A stretch of 12,395 nt of DNA from an uncultured Pirellula sp. (lineage in GTDB: Bacteria > Planctomycetota > Planctomycetia > Pirellulales > Pirellulaceae), in the NCBI GenBank assembly GCA_903892365.1, contig CAITIF010000345.1:1-12395 (forward strand), given 5' to 3'. A model generated the notes under the pieces. That model was not told the origin of the DNA and made no database searches. It was given only the letters and a program-made list of their open reading frames with translations. Position 1 is the first letter of the stretch; each line of letters begins with the position of its first letter. Positions 1 to 7,716 of this stretch are shown here, in pieces. Made by a program: the position numbers and the translations under genes.

Positions 1-485
1 GCCTGTACTGAAACAAACGCTCGTTCCGCGATGGAAATCGCGCGTTCGATCGACTCAATCTCGAACGCATCTTTTCGTTCTCTCAGTCTCTCAACAATCC
101 CGCTGCAGGAACTCAAACTGGCCCCCTTTGTCTTCTCCTTCAAAATCTCCCATTGCGCCAATGTCATCGATTGCGATTCGACACATACCGAAGTGGCTTG
201 ATTGGATTCGAGCCAGGTGGCACTGGCTTCGATCATCGAGGTGGTTGCGTTTCGAATGAAGACAGGCAGGTCAGGGCACTCCTGTTGCAGTTGCTCTTCA
301 TACCGCGCATCGCTCAGAATGGTGACGGTACCGTCCTGTGCGAATAGAAATGCATCTTCGCCCGTGAAGCCCGTCAGGTACGTAACGTTATGATGAGAGG
401 TTACCAGCAAGTTCGGTAACTTTTGTTCGCGCAGCTGGCGAAACAAGCGATCGCGTCGCTTGGAATAATCGGGTTGAGTGCTCAT
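1..485 (-). CDS. Xaa-Pro aminopeptidase-like M24 family protein, N-terminal part (runs off the window)
   Basis: The first 161 residues are visible; the 3' end lies beyond base 1. They match the N-terminal creatinase-like domain of aminopeptidase P / Xaa-Pro dipeptidase enzymes: NVTYLTGFTG at residues 33-42, SDARYEEQ at 58-65, an ES-x-SMT stretch near 103-108, and GIVERLRERKD at 129-139, followed by the EI-x2-I-x2-AI-x-IAE helix that normally leads into the metallopeptidase domain. The family removes N-terminal residues preceding proline using two metal ions, but the catalytic domain is outside the window, so activity cannot be judged. The ATG (483-485) follows the leuS TAA after a single base and has no clear Shine-Dalgarno site, so translation is probably coupled to leuS. 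PepP versus PepQ cannot be settled from this half. Confidence 0.88.
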   Translation of the reverse strand, partial: MSTQPDYSKRRDRLFRQLREQKLPNLLVTSHHNVTYLTGFTGEDAFLFAQDGTVTILSDARYEEQLQQECPDLPVFIRNATTSMIEASATWLESNQATSVCVESQSMTLAQWEILKEKTKGASLSSCSGIVERLRERKDAFEIESIERAISIAERAFVSVQ

Positions 486-486
486 G

Positions 487-3318
487 TTACTTGACTACAA
501 AATTGACCATGCGGCCGGGGATGACGATTGCTTTCACGATTTGTTTGCCATCGAGAAGCTCATGGATCTTCTCGTGGTTTCGAGCTGCGGTTTCTAAGTC
601 TTGCGCGTTGCAATCTGCAGCGACAACCACCTTTGCCTTGAGCTTACCATTGATTTGAAGAGGAACTTCCACTTCGCTCAGACGAGTCATCGCCTCATCA
701 AATGTTGGCCAGGGATGGTAGGCCAAGGTGGTCTTATGCCCTAGGGCCTGCCACAGTTCTTCTGCCATGTGAGGGGCAAAAGGGGACAGCAGCAATACCA
801 GCGTTTCCATGGCCTGTTTGGGGCGAACGGTTTCTTTCGTGAAAAAGTTCACGAATTCCATCATTCTTGCGATCGCGGTATTGAAGCCTAAGGTTTCGAT
901 ATCACGCGTCACAGCCATGATCGTTGTGTGAATCACACGATTTTGGTCGGCTGTTGGCTCCATGGCCTGAATGGAATCCACCACCTTCATTTCTTCTGCA
1001 TAGGTGTCGATCATCAATCGCCAAACGCGGTCCAGGAAGTTGCGAACGCCGTTGACGCCGGTGGTGCTCCAAGGTTTCGTCGCTTCCAACGGTCCCATGA
1101 ACATTTCATACAGCCGCAACGAATCTGCCCCGTACTCTCGAACCACGGTATCAGGATTGATGACGTTACCTCGCGATTTCGACATTTTGTGTGCCCGGCT
1201 ATCGATCCTGATGGAAGGATCGGCCGTCAGCACAAATTGGTCACCGGATTTGGTAACTTCGGCGTCGGAAACAACGGCATATTTCAAAGGCAACTTGGTC
1301 TTGCTATGGACGTAGCCTTCTTCACCTTTCTCCGCGAGAGCCGCACTGACCCACTGTCCGTCTTGAGTTTGAAAACCTGTAAACTCAACTTCGCCAAGGA
1401 TCATGCCTTGGTTCACAAGCTTTTGAAATGGTTCGCAATGCGAGACATGCCCACGGTCGAATAGGACTTTGTGCCAGAATCGAGCGTAAAGCAAATGCAG
1501 AACCGCATGTTCCGCACCGCCAACGTACAAATCGACTGGCATCCAAGCTTTTTCCTTGGCGGGATCAATCATGGCCAGTTCGTTTTTGGGATCGATGAAT
1601 CGAAGATAGTACCAGCACGATCCTGCCCATTGCGGCATGGTGTTGGTCTCGCGTCGATAGCGTTTTCCATCGATCGTAACGAACAGCCAGCTGTCATCCG
1701 CTTTTGCAAGTGGTGGTTCGGGCCGTCCGTGTGGCTTGTAATCCTCCAGCTGAGGCAAATCGACAGGCAAGTCCTTCACGTCCACAGCGCGGATCGCGCC
1801 CGTTGGCTTACCATCTTGGTCCACTTCGTGCAGGATAGGGAACGGTTCTCCCCAGAAGCGTTGACGACTGAACAGCCAATCTCTCAGTTTGTAATTGACC
1901 GCCGGACGCGCCAGTCCATGACTTGCAAGCATCTCGGTGATCTTGCCCTTCGCATCCTCGGTCCCAAGCCCATTGAGCGTTTCGCTGTTCATGGCCAACC
2001 CTGGCCCTGTGTAGCACTTCTCGCCTTGCAAATACTTGTTTCGATCCGAATCTTGAACCGAAGGTTCCACGACGCAAACGATGGGTAAGCCGTAAGTAAC
2101 TGCAAACTCAAAGTCCCGATCATCGTGAGCGGGCACCGCCATGATCGCACCGGTGCCGTATCCGATCAGCACGTAGTCCGCGATCCAGATGGGGATGAGC
2201 TTCTGGTTCACTGGATTGATTGCATAAGATCCGGTGAAGACCCCTGATTTTTTCTTGTCTCCCTCGGTTCTGTCCCGATCGCTTTTGAAGGAAGCGGCCT
2301 GACAGTATTTTGCAACAGCTTCGGATTGATCCGGCGTCGTTAAAGACTGAACAAGTGGATGCTCCGGAGCGATCACCATATAGGTTGCTCCGTACAGCGT
2401 ATCCGGTCGAGTCGTGTAGACCCGAAGAGTGTTCGCGTCGGGCGTTTCAGGGAAAACTTGTGGGGCGGAACCACTTGGGTGTTTAGCTGGTTCGGTGGCG
2501 CGAGCGATACGGAAATCAACTTCGGCACCAGTGCTTCGACCGATCCAGTCCGCTTGAAGTTTTTTGATACCAGGGGACCAATCCAGGCCGTCCAAGTCGT
2601 GCAGGAGTCTGTCACCGTAGGCTGTGATCTTCAGCATCCATTGTCGCAACGGCATGCGTTGTACAGGGTGGTTGCCTCGTTCGCTTTTCCCATCGATGAC
2701 TTCTTCATTGGCCAATACGGTTCCTAGTCCAGGGCACCAATTGACCAAGGCTTCCCCGACATAGGCTAGTCGATGCTGATCCCGGTAGGCAGCAACAGCG
2801 CGTTCTCCATTGGCAAGGACATCCTCGGGGATGGGCAGTTCGGCAATGGGTCTGCCTTTTTGCTGTTGAGCGTCGAACCAGGTATCAAACAGAACCAAGA
2901 AAATCCATTGCGTCCAGCGAAAATACTCGCGGTCCGTCGTTGCCAAGCATCGATCCCAATCGTAGGAAAATCCCAGCATCTTCAGTTGGCGTGTGAATTC
3001 TCCGATGTTCTTCTCTGTGCTGACACGAGGTGGCACATTGTGAAGAATGGCATATTCTTCGGCGGGCAATCCAAAGGCATCGTAGCCCATCGGGTGTAGA
3101 ACTGACTTGCCCTTCATTCGCCAATAGCGTGACTGGATGTCGGTGGCGGTGTAGCCTTCGGGGTGCCCGACGTGCAAGCCAGCTCCACTTGGGTACGGGA
3201 ACATGTCCAGAATATAGACCTTTTCCCCTTCGGGAAATTCGGGACATCGAAAGGTCTTATTGCCCTCCCAATAGGTTTGCCATTTGGGTTCGACGACAGC
3301 TGGGTTGTAGCGTGGCAT
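487..3318 (-). CDS. leuS: Leucyl-tRNA synthetase
   Basis: A class I aminoacyl-tRNA synthetase that charges tRNA-Leu with leucine in the cytoplasm. Visible signatures, numbered from the chosen start: HIGH-type motif HVGH at residues 49-52; a CP1 editing domain containing [12 protein letters not shown] and [15 protein letters not shown]; the KMSKS loop at 711-715 followed by RGNV; and a C-terminal anticodon-binding region with [14 protein letters not shown]. The zinc-knuckle cysteines seen in some LeuS are replaced by a [14 protein letters not shown] sequence, as in many bacterial enzymes. At 943 residues it is longer than the roughly 860 of E. coli LeuS. I chose the ATG at 3318, which gives the MPRYNP start and lies 5 bases after the upstream stop. 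A TTG at 3339 would add seven residues and overlap the upstream gene. The next gene starts one base after the leuS stop. Confidence 0.97.
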   Translation of the reverse strand: MPRYNPAVVEPKWQTYWEGNKTFRCPEFPEGEKVYILDMFPYPSGAGLHVGHPEGYTATDIQSRYWRMKGKSVLHPMGYDAFGLPAEEYAILHNVPPRVSTEKNIGEFTRQLKMLGFSYDWDRCLATTDREYFRWTQWIFLVLFDTWFDAQQQKGRPIAELPIPEDVLANGERAVAAYRDQHRLAYVGEALVNWCPGLGTVLANEEVIDGKSERGNHPVQRMPLRQWMLKITAYGDRLLHDLDGLDWSPGIKKLQADWIGRSTGAEVDFRIARATEPAKHPSGSAPQVFPETPDANTLRVYTTRPDTLYGATYMVIAPEHPLVQSLTTPDQSEAVAKYCQAASFKSDRDRTEGDKKKSGVFTGSYAINPVNQKLIPIWIADYVLIGYGTGAIMAVPAHDDRDFEFAVTYGLPIVCVVEPSVQDSDRNKYLQGEKCYTGPGLAMNSETLNGLGTEDAKGKITEMLASHGLARPAVNYKLRDWLFSRQRFWGEPFPILHEVDQDGKPTGAIRAVDVKDLPVDLPQLEDYKPHGRPEPPLAKADDSWLFVTIDGKRYRRETNTMPQWAGSCWYYLRFIDPKNELAMIDPAKEKAWMPVDLYVGGAEHAVLHLLYARFWHKVLFDRGHVSHCEPFQKLVNQGMILGEVEFTGFQTQDGQWVSAALAEKGEEGYVHSKTKLPLKYAVVSDAEVTKSGDQFVLTADPSIRIDSRAHKMSKSRGNVINPDTVVREYGADSLRLYEMFMGPLEATKPWSTTGVNGVRNFLDRVWRLMIDTYAEEMKVVDSIQAMEPTADQNRVIHTTIMAVTRDIETLGFNTAIARMMEFVNFFTKETVRPKQAMETLVLLLSPFAPHMAEELWQALGHKTTLAYHPWPTFDEAMTRLSEVEVPLQINGKLKAKVVVAADCNAQDLETAARNHEKIHELLDGKQIVKAIVIPGRMVNFVVK

Positions 3319-3323
3319 ATTCT

Positions 3324-3677
3324 TTAAGGGTTGCTCCAAATGGACAGTTCATGGCCATTGGGATCGAGAAATTGAAATCGTCTTCCACCGGGGAATTCGA
3401 AAATATCTTTCGTGAGTTTGGCACCGAGCTTTAACACATTGGCCTTCATCAGCTCGAGGTCGTCCGCAAAGATGACCACCAAGGGACCACCACAAACGTA
3501 GTCGTTCGACGTGAAAAAGCCGCCCGCCAAACGTCCATCCTGGAAGGATGTGTACTCTGGTCCGTAATCTTCAAATGCCCATCCAAAAAGCGATGTGTAG
3601 AACGCTTTGGTTGTCGACAAATCCCGAGCAGGAAATTCGATGTAGTCGATGCGACGATCGTTTTCGGAGGGTGTCAT
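3324..3677 (-). CDS. VOC superfamily (glyoxalase/bleomycin-resistance fold) protein
   Basis: A 117-residue single-domain protein of the vicinal oxygen chelate superfamily. The order is typical: an N-terminal [10 protein letters not shown] strand and turn, an AFYTSLFGW helix, a [12 protein letters not shown] second half, and a terminal [13 protein letters not shown] strand. The Glu in DYIEF and the Glu in GHELSIW occupy the usual metal-ligand positions. The substrate cannot be deduced; the superfamily covers lyases, dioxygenases, resistance proteins and non-catalytic members. The start is the ATG at 3675-3677 just before the conserved domain. An upstream in-frame ATG at 3839 would overlap the lpdA coding region by more than 100 bases and add a low-complexity leader, so I rejected it. 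It lies 49 bases after lpdA and 5 bases before leuS, inside the same run. Confidence 0.85.
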   Translation of the reverse strand: MTPSENDRRIDYIEFPARDLSTTKAFYTSLFGWAFEDYGPEYTSFQDGRLAGGFFTSNDYVCGGPLVVIFADDLELMKANVLKLGAKLTKDIFEFPGGRRFQFLDPNGHELSIWSNP

Positions 3678-3726
3678 TTTGGATAGGGGCGAATGTCGAG
3701 GTGACGGGCCAAATGATGGAATTCGA

Positions 3727-5121
3727 TTAAGCGGAATGAATCGCTCGGTTGTCGACCGCAAGGGCTGCTTCGTGCATCGTTTCGGCCAAGGTGGGGTGTG
3801 CGTGGCAGGACCTTGCAATATCTTCGCTGCTTGCCCCAAATTCGATTGCGATAGCAGCTTCGGCGATCAAGTCACCAGCGCGAGCACCGATGATGTGAAC
3901 GCCCAAGACTCGATCGGTCTTTGCGTCCGCAAGAATTTTGACACGCCCTTCGGTATCACCAAGGGTTCGTGCGCGACCGTTAGCGCCGTACGCTCCCACC
4001 CCTTTGCGGTATTCGATACCAGCTTCCTTCAGCTGCTCTTCTGTCTTACCAACCGTTGCAATTTCAGGATGGGTATAAACGATGGCTGGGATGCAGTCGT
4101 AATTGAAGTGCGCGTGAATCCCTGCGATACGTTCCACACACACTACCGCCTCTTCCATGGCTTTGTGGGCCAACATGGCGCCACCGATCAAATCCCCTAA
4201 GGCGTAGACGCCAGGGACGGATGTTTGGTAATTCGAATCCACCGTCAAGAAGCCTCGTTTGTCCGTTGCGATGCCAACCGATTCCAAACCGATCCCTTGG
4301 GAGTTTGGCACTCGACCTGCGGCCAGCAAGACACGATCGCAAACAATCGGTTCGGCCCCTTTGCATCTGACAACGCATTTCCCGTTTTCCACTTTGGCAC
4401 TTTCGACCCAGGAATTCAAACGGAACTCGATCCCTTGGCGGCTAAAAATCCGAAATGCCAATTGGCTAAGCTCTTGATCCATGCCCGGCAGCATTCGATC
4501 CATGGCTTCCAGCACGACGACTTTGCTGCCCAGCCGATTCCATACGCTGCCAAGCTCCAAACCGATGTAGCCTCCGCCGATAACGGTCAATTGTTCTGGC
4601 ACCGACGGATAAGCGATCGCGGCATTGCTGTTGCCAATCAAGTCGCCATCTTCTTCGACTCCTCGCATACTGGCTGGTCGCGAACCAGTTGCCAGAATAA
4701 TGTGTTTGGCCTTGAGAAGGATTGTTTCATCCCCAGACTGAACCAAAACACTATGGGCGTCCTGAAGTTGCCCTCGCCCCTTGTAGGGCGTGACTTTATT
4801 CTTCTTGAACAGCAAATCAATTCCGCCCGTGAGCGTTTGGACGACTTGGTCCTTGCGTTTCATCATCGCGGCTAAATCTAGCTGAACTCCCGATACGACG
4901 ACGCCATGGTTACCAAGACCGCTCTTGGTGTCATGGTAAATGTGACTGGATTCCAGGAGAGCCTTGCTGGGAATGCACCCGACGCGAAGGCAGGTCCCGC
5001 CAAATTTCGGATTTTCGTCAATGCAGGCCGCGTTCATGCCCAATTGAGCTGCCCGAATTGCAGCAACGTATCCCCCAGGACCACCGCCCAAAACCACTAC
5101 ATCGTGCTCAACAGTCTTCAT
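3727..5121 (-). CDS. lpdA: Dihydrolipoyl dehydrogenase
   Basis: A 464-residue flavoprotein that reoxidises dihydrolipoamide of 2-oxoacid dehydrogenase complexes or the glycine cleavage system, passing electrons through a disulfide and FAD to NAD+. The sequence shows the FAD-binding GGGPGG at residues 12-17, the redox-active pair C44 and C49 in GGTCLRVGCIPSK, a second Rossmann motif in VIGGGYIGLELG for NAD, an ALGDL FAD-contact motif, and the C-terminal dimer-interface dyad H442 and E447 in HAHPTLAE. All residues expected for activity are present and the length is normal. The ATG at 5119-5121 has only a weak GAGAAAG upstream. It is the first gene of the minus-strand run and no E1 or E2 gene is adjacent, so its partner complex is not indicated by position. 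Confidence 0.97.
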   Translation of the reverse strand: MKTVEHDVVVLGGGPGGYVAAIRAAQLGMNAACIDENPKFGGTCLRVGCIPSKALLESSHIYHDTKSGLGNHGVVVSGVQLDLAAMMKRKDQVVQTLTGGIDLLFKKNKVTPYKGRGQLQDAHSVLVQSGDETILLKAKHIILATGSRPASMRGVEEDGDLIGNSNAAIAYPSVPEQLTVIGGGYIGLELGSVWNRLGSKVVVLEAMDRMLPGMDQELSQLAFRIFSRQGIEFRLNSWVESAKVENGKCVVRCKGAEPIVCDRVLLAAGRVPNSQGIGLESVGIATDKRGFLTVDSNYQTSVPGVYALGDLIGGAMLAHKAMEEAVVCVERIAGIHAHFNYDCIPAIVYTHPEIATVGKTEEQLKEAGIEYRKGVGAYGANGRARTLGDTEGRVKILADAKTDRVLGVHIIGARAGDLIAEAAIAIEFGASSEDIARSCHAHPTLAETMHEAALAVDNRAIHSA

Positions 5122-5147
5122 GAACTTTCTCGTTTTTCTTGCTCATT

Positions 5148-5176
5148 TTCGAACATAAGTTAGACGTATTCGAATA
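5148..5176. repeat. Pair of TTCGAA palindromes upstream of lpdA
   Basis: Two copies of the self-complementary hexamer TTCGAA start at 5148 and 5169, 21 bases apart (two helical turns). The second is part of a 10-bp palindrome, TATTCGAATA, at 5167-5176. They lie 27-55 bases upstream of the lpdA start and could be an operator, but hexamers can recur by chance. Confidence 0.3.
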
Positions 5177-5245
5177 ACGCCCAAACCCTGACTGAAAAGC
5201 TTACCCGCCCGAACCCAAATTCCAAGGTCAACCAGCGACCAATCG

Positions 5246-5283
5246 GGCCCGACTTGCGATAACCAGGCTCGACTTGCGATTAC
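5246..5283. repeat. Two-copy 18-base direct repeat, 20-base period
   Basis: GGCYCGACTTGCGATWAC occurs at 5246-5263 and again at 5266-5283, identical at 16 of 18 positions, with 11 consecutive identical bases (CGACTTGCGAT). The 20-base period would put both copies on nearly the same face of the helix. The block ends 13 bases before the ATG at 5296, just upstream of that gene's AGGA ribosome-binding site at 5287-5290. It is a candidate regulator-binding array for the plus-strand unit. No convincing -35/-10 pair could be fitted. Confidence 0.55.
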
Positions 5284-5295
5284 ACTAGGACCGAT

Positions 5296-5994
5296 ATGAT
5301 TTCGAAAAGAATTGACAAATTGGTGGAATGGACAAAATGGCCCGCCGCAGCCCTTGCTGTGGTCTCGTGGCCATTGACCCTGTACGCCTGGGGCATGTTG
5401 CTCTACAAAGCCCCCTCTTTTCCTGGTTATTTGCTGATGTTTTTGATCGGCGTGGTCCTGTTTGTGCTTTTGGCTAGGTCTTCCTTGGCCCAAACGTCAT
5501 TCGCAAGTCGGTTCGTCGAATTGGAGCGGGATCTGACTCAGTCGGTGCTGGCATTAGCCATGCTTCATCCCGTCGTGGGATATGGAAAAAACCAAAACAA
5601 AGGTTCGCGTGTTCGGTGGTTGGGCCGAGGCAACTGGATAATGTTGGCTGCCCCGTACTTTATTCCTACTGCAACGATCCTGATGTGGCTGGTTTCGCTG
5701 ATTCTGTTTCAGGCCCTGAGAAGTTTGATTTTAGGGTTCGGCATCAGTTACCACCTGACGGCAGTTTTGCTTCAATGCCAAGACGGCACCAGCGAACTTC
5801 GCCGGCTTGGAAGAAAATTCTGTTGGTTGTTTTTACCACCCGCGAATTGTTTCGTTGCGGGGTGCGTCGCTTCGTTTGCCTTGAATGGATTTACCCAGAT
5901 TGGGGAATTCTTGGTTGATTGGATCGGGCTCCCACAACTATTATTGGAATCTTTGAGAAGCGTCCTTGCGCCTTCTTTCCCACCTGAGAAATAA
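5296..5994 (+). CDS. Integral membrane protein, probable M50-metalloprotease-like homologue without HExxH
   Basis: A 232-residue hydrophobic protein with likely membrane segments near residues 17-37, 43-61, 115-139 and 176-197, and perhaps 140-160. I do not recognise it with certainty. The stretch from residue 75 to 154 (ELERDLTQSVLALAML, then a G-rich turn, GRGNWIMLAAPYFIPT at 110-125, YHL at 152-154) resembles, from memory, small M50-type membrane metalloproteases with HELTHAL followed later by a NF-x-I-x-LAPYFFP motif. In that alignment the zinc-binding HExxH corresponds to R78-D-L-T-Q82, so both His and the Glu are lost. A second match is the later S-x-LRRLGRKF-x3-LFLPPANC stretch. If correct, it is a non-catalytic family member; otherwise an unknown membrane protein. 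AGGA lies 5 bases before the ATG. The next gene begins 2 bases after its stop. Confidence 0.75.
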   Translation: MISKRIDKLVEWTKWPAAALAVVSWPLTLYAWGMLLYKAPSFPGYLLMFLIGVVLFVLLARSSLAQTSFASRFVELERDLTQSVLALAMLHPVVGYGKNQNKGSRVRWLGRGNWIMLAAPYFIPTATILMWLVSLILFQALRSLILGFGISYHLTAVLLQCQDGTSELRRLGRKFCWLFLPPANCFVAGCVASFALNGFTQIGEFLVDWIGLPQLLLESLRSVLAPSFPPEK

Positions 5995-5996
5995 AA

Positions 5997-6914
5997 ATGC
6001 ACCACACCTCTCCCTCCCATCCTTTCAAGATATTCGGTTTCACACTCGCTTCGGCCGCAATGGCCCTAGTGCTAGGGTGGCATGGCCATACGAATGCGGC
6101 TGATGCTGCGGCGGCTCCCATTCGAAGCGGCGATCGAGTCGCCTTGGTGGGGGGCGGATTTGTCGAACGCATGCAGCAACATGATTGGCTTGAGGCGTTT
6201 CTTACCAAGGCAGTTCCAGGTACCACGTACCGGAATATGGGCTGGGGTGGCGATACCTGCTACGGTGACGCTCGGGCTGTTTTCGGTTCCCGACCGGATG
6301 GCTATTCGCGTCTACTGCGGGATCTGGACTTGGCCAAGCCGAGCGTCACGATCGTGTGTTATGGCGAGAACGAATGTTGGGAAGGCGAGCGAGGTCTGAA
6401 ATCCTTCCGTGATGCTTACCAGCGTCTTGTGAACGATCTGAAGGCAAAAGGTTCTCGAGTCATTGTGATGCTACCGCGTCAACGGGAGACAACTTCGTTG
6501 GTCGAACCAGAACGAACGGCCGCTTACAACCTGGCGCTTCGACTGTACAACGAACAGGTCAAGCAGATTGCCAACGCGGAAAATTTTCCTATCGTTGACT
6601 TGGAATCGTTCCAGCTCAAGGACACGTTGACCGTAGACGGTGTGTATTGGAGCGAATCGGGTTACAAGGCGGCAGCTCTGGAGATCTGCAAGCAGCTGGG
6701 GGTTACGTCCATCCCATCGCCGGACACGTTGACAGACCTGCGAAACACCATCAATGCAAAGAATGCTTGGTTCTTCCATCGCTATCGACCACAGAACGAA
6801 ACCTATCTATTTCTGTTTCGCAAGCATGAGCAAGGGAATAACGCGGTCGAGCTCGAGCAAATTGATCCGCAAATTGCAACGCTTGAAACTCAAATCGCAT
6901 CGATGGCGAAGTAA
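5997..6914 (+). CDS. Secreted SGNH-hydrolase-fold protein (PVC type), catalytic residues altered
   Basis: A 305-residue protein with an N-terminal signal peptide (hydrophobic residues about 12-28, likely cleavage near TNA-AD at 34/35), so probably exported. The SGNH blocks can be followed. Block I is VGGGFVERMQ at 51-60, where the GDS serine position is Gly. Block II is NMGWGGD at 80-86. Block III is YGENE at 122-126, with the Asn kept. Block V is DGVYWSESGY at 214-223, where the usual His is Tyr217. The C-terminal part contains KNAWFFHRYRPQNETY, as in the SGNH-like domain I recall from PVC-group heme-binding CxxCH proteins, but here the domain stands alone with no cytochrome motif. Hydrolase activity is doubtful; a carbohydrate-binding or structural role is possible. 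It is almost certainly co-transcribed with the preceding membrane protein. Confidence 0.85.
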   Translation: MHHTSPSHPFKIFGFTLASAAMALVLGWHGHTNAADAAAAPIRSGDRVALVGGGFVERMQQHDWLEAFLTKAVPGTTYRNMGWGGDTCYGDARAVFGSRPDGYSRLLRDLDLAKPSVTIVCYGENECWEGERGLKSFRDAYQRLVNDLKAKGSRVIVMLPRQRETTSLVEPERTAAYNLALRLYNEQVKQIANAENFPIVDLESFQLKDTLTVDGVYWSESGYKAAALEICKQLGVTSIPSPDTLTDLRNTINAKNAWFFHRYRPQNETYLFLFRKHEQGNNAVELEQIDPQIATLETQIASMAK

Positions 6915-6957
6915 TCGCTTTGGTTTGGTTATAACCTAGGTCAGGGCTTAGATTGGG

Positions 6958-7383
6958 TTAACGATCCCCGGAGCGTTCATCAATAAAGGCCCGCATCCTT
7001 GCCAGCGTCTTGGTGCTGACATGATGCTCGATTCCCTCGGAATCGATCGCGGCCGTTTTGGCGTCAACGCCGATGGCTATAAGAAACGAATAAACAAGCT
7101 CATGGCGTTTGCGAACCCGAGCTGCCATCAGCTTGCCTTCAGGTGTCAATCCAATCGGTTTGTAGGCGGGTGCTTCTACCAGACCGTCAGTGTCTAACCT
7201 GGAAATAATCTTAGAAACCGTAACATGCGAAACCCCGAACTGTTCTGCAAGATCGACGGCTCTACAGGCCCCCTTGGCTTCGATCGTATCGAAGATTGCC
7301 TCTACATAGTCTTCAGCAGTTTCGGTCGAATGATCCTGGCGAGTTCGTGAATACGAGTCTTTGGTGGAGGGTAGTTTAGACAA
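6958..7383 (-). CDS. mntR: MntR-type manganese-responsive transcriptional regulator (DtxR family)
   Basis: A 141-residue cytoplasmic repressor. Residues about 22-80 form the winged helix-turn-helix (VDLAEQFGVSHVTVSKIISRL carries the recognition helix) and 85-135 the dimerisation and metal domain. Metal ligands known from Bacillus MntR (Asp8, Glu11, His77, Glu99, Glu102, His103) all have counterparts: D25 and E28 in AEDYVEAI, H94 in RHELVYSFL, and E116, E119 and H120 in EGIEHH. There is no SH3-like C-terminal domain, which also fits MntR. No ATG or GTG lies in frame between the upstream stop (7402-7404) and the conserved domain, so the start is most likely the TTG at 7381-7383, with GAGG 11 bases ahead. 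It is the last gene of a unit with the lipoprotein and DUF1559 genes, 18 bases after the lipoprotein stop. Confidence 0.92.
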   Translation of the reverse strand: MSKLPSTKDSYSRTRQDHSTETAEDYVEAIFDTIEAKGACRAVDLAEQFGVSHVTVSKIISRLDTDGLVEAPAYKPIGLTPEGKLMAARVRKRHELVYSFLIAIGVDAKTAAIDSEGIEHHVSTKTLARMRAFIDERSGDR

Positions 7384-7401
7384 CGAACTGCATGCCTCAT
7401 T

Positions 7402-7716
7402 TTACCGAATCTGATCCTGAGCGAATTTCAGCGCCTGATTTTGAGCTTCTTCCCAGTTGCCGTTTTTAGCAAGATCCAATGATTTGCGAAAGGCATCCAC
7501 TTCCTTGGTTCCCATTTTTCCGGAGAGGCGTAACTTTTCAAGTTGCTTTTCGCATTCCGCAAGACGTTTCACATCTCTTGTGTTGCAGGCGGTGTAAACC
7601 TGCTTGATCAATTCCAGCGACTCACGACTGGTGACTTCAGGATAACTTCCGCATCCTAAAAACAAACAGAAAAAGAGGGCCAACCCGATCTGTTTTTTGT
7701 TTTTGTTACTCCACAT
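7402..7716 (-). CDS. Small predicted lipoprotein, function unknown
   Basis: A 104-residue protein with a lysine-rich start, a hydrophobic stretch at residues 10-20, and a lipobox-like FLGC ending at Cys22, so probably lipid-anchored after signal peptidase II processing. The rest (about 82 residues) is charged and predicted helical, with repeated Leu/Ala spacing and Cys44 and Cys55 as further cysteines. I recognise no domain. The position -3 residue of the lipobox is Phe rather than the usual Leu, with Leu at -4. Its ATG (7714-7716) lies inside the end of the DUF1559 gene, an 11-base overlap that points to coupled translation and a shared transcript. It reads in the same frame as mntR but a TAA separates them; these are two proteins, not a broken one. 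Confidence 0.8.
   Translation of the reverse strand: MWSNKNKKQIGLALFFCLFLGCGSYPEVTSRESLELIKQVYTACNTRDVKRLAECEKQLEKLRLSGKMGTKEVDAFRKSLDLAKNGNWEEAQNQALKFAQDQIR

Noticed and set aside
928..2727. Long plus-strand open frames opposite leuS (for example 928-1464, 1471-2088 and 2359-2727)
   Set aside because: They lie antisense to clearly conserved LeuS coding sequence and show no recognisable protein features; they are mirror frames of the real gene.
3678..3839. N-terminal extension of the VOC protein to an ATG at 3839
   Set aside because: It would overlap the lpdA 3' end by over 100 bases and adds a Pro/Arg-rich leader outside the VOC fold.
4225..4875. Plus-strand open frame of 216 codons opposite lpdA
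   Set aside because: It is antisense to conserved dihydrolipoyl dehydrogenase sequence and has no domain features.
6927..6936. GGTTATAACC palindrome between the convergent SGNH and mntR genes as a terminator
   Set aside because: Only 10 bp with no loop or U-tract. The 43-base gap shows no other convincing hairpin.
7381..7716. Lipoprotein and mntR frames as one gene broken by a stop codon
   Set aside because: They share a frame, but each has its own start context and complete domain logic, and the MntR domain is full length.
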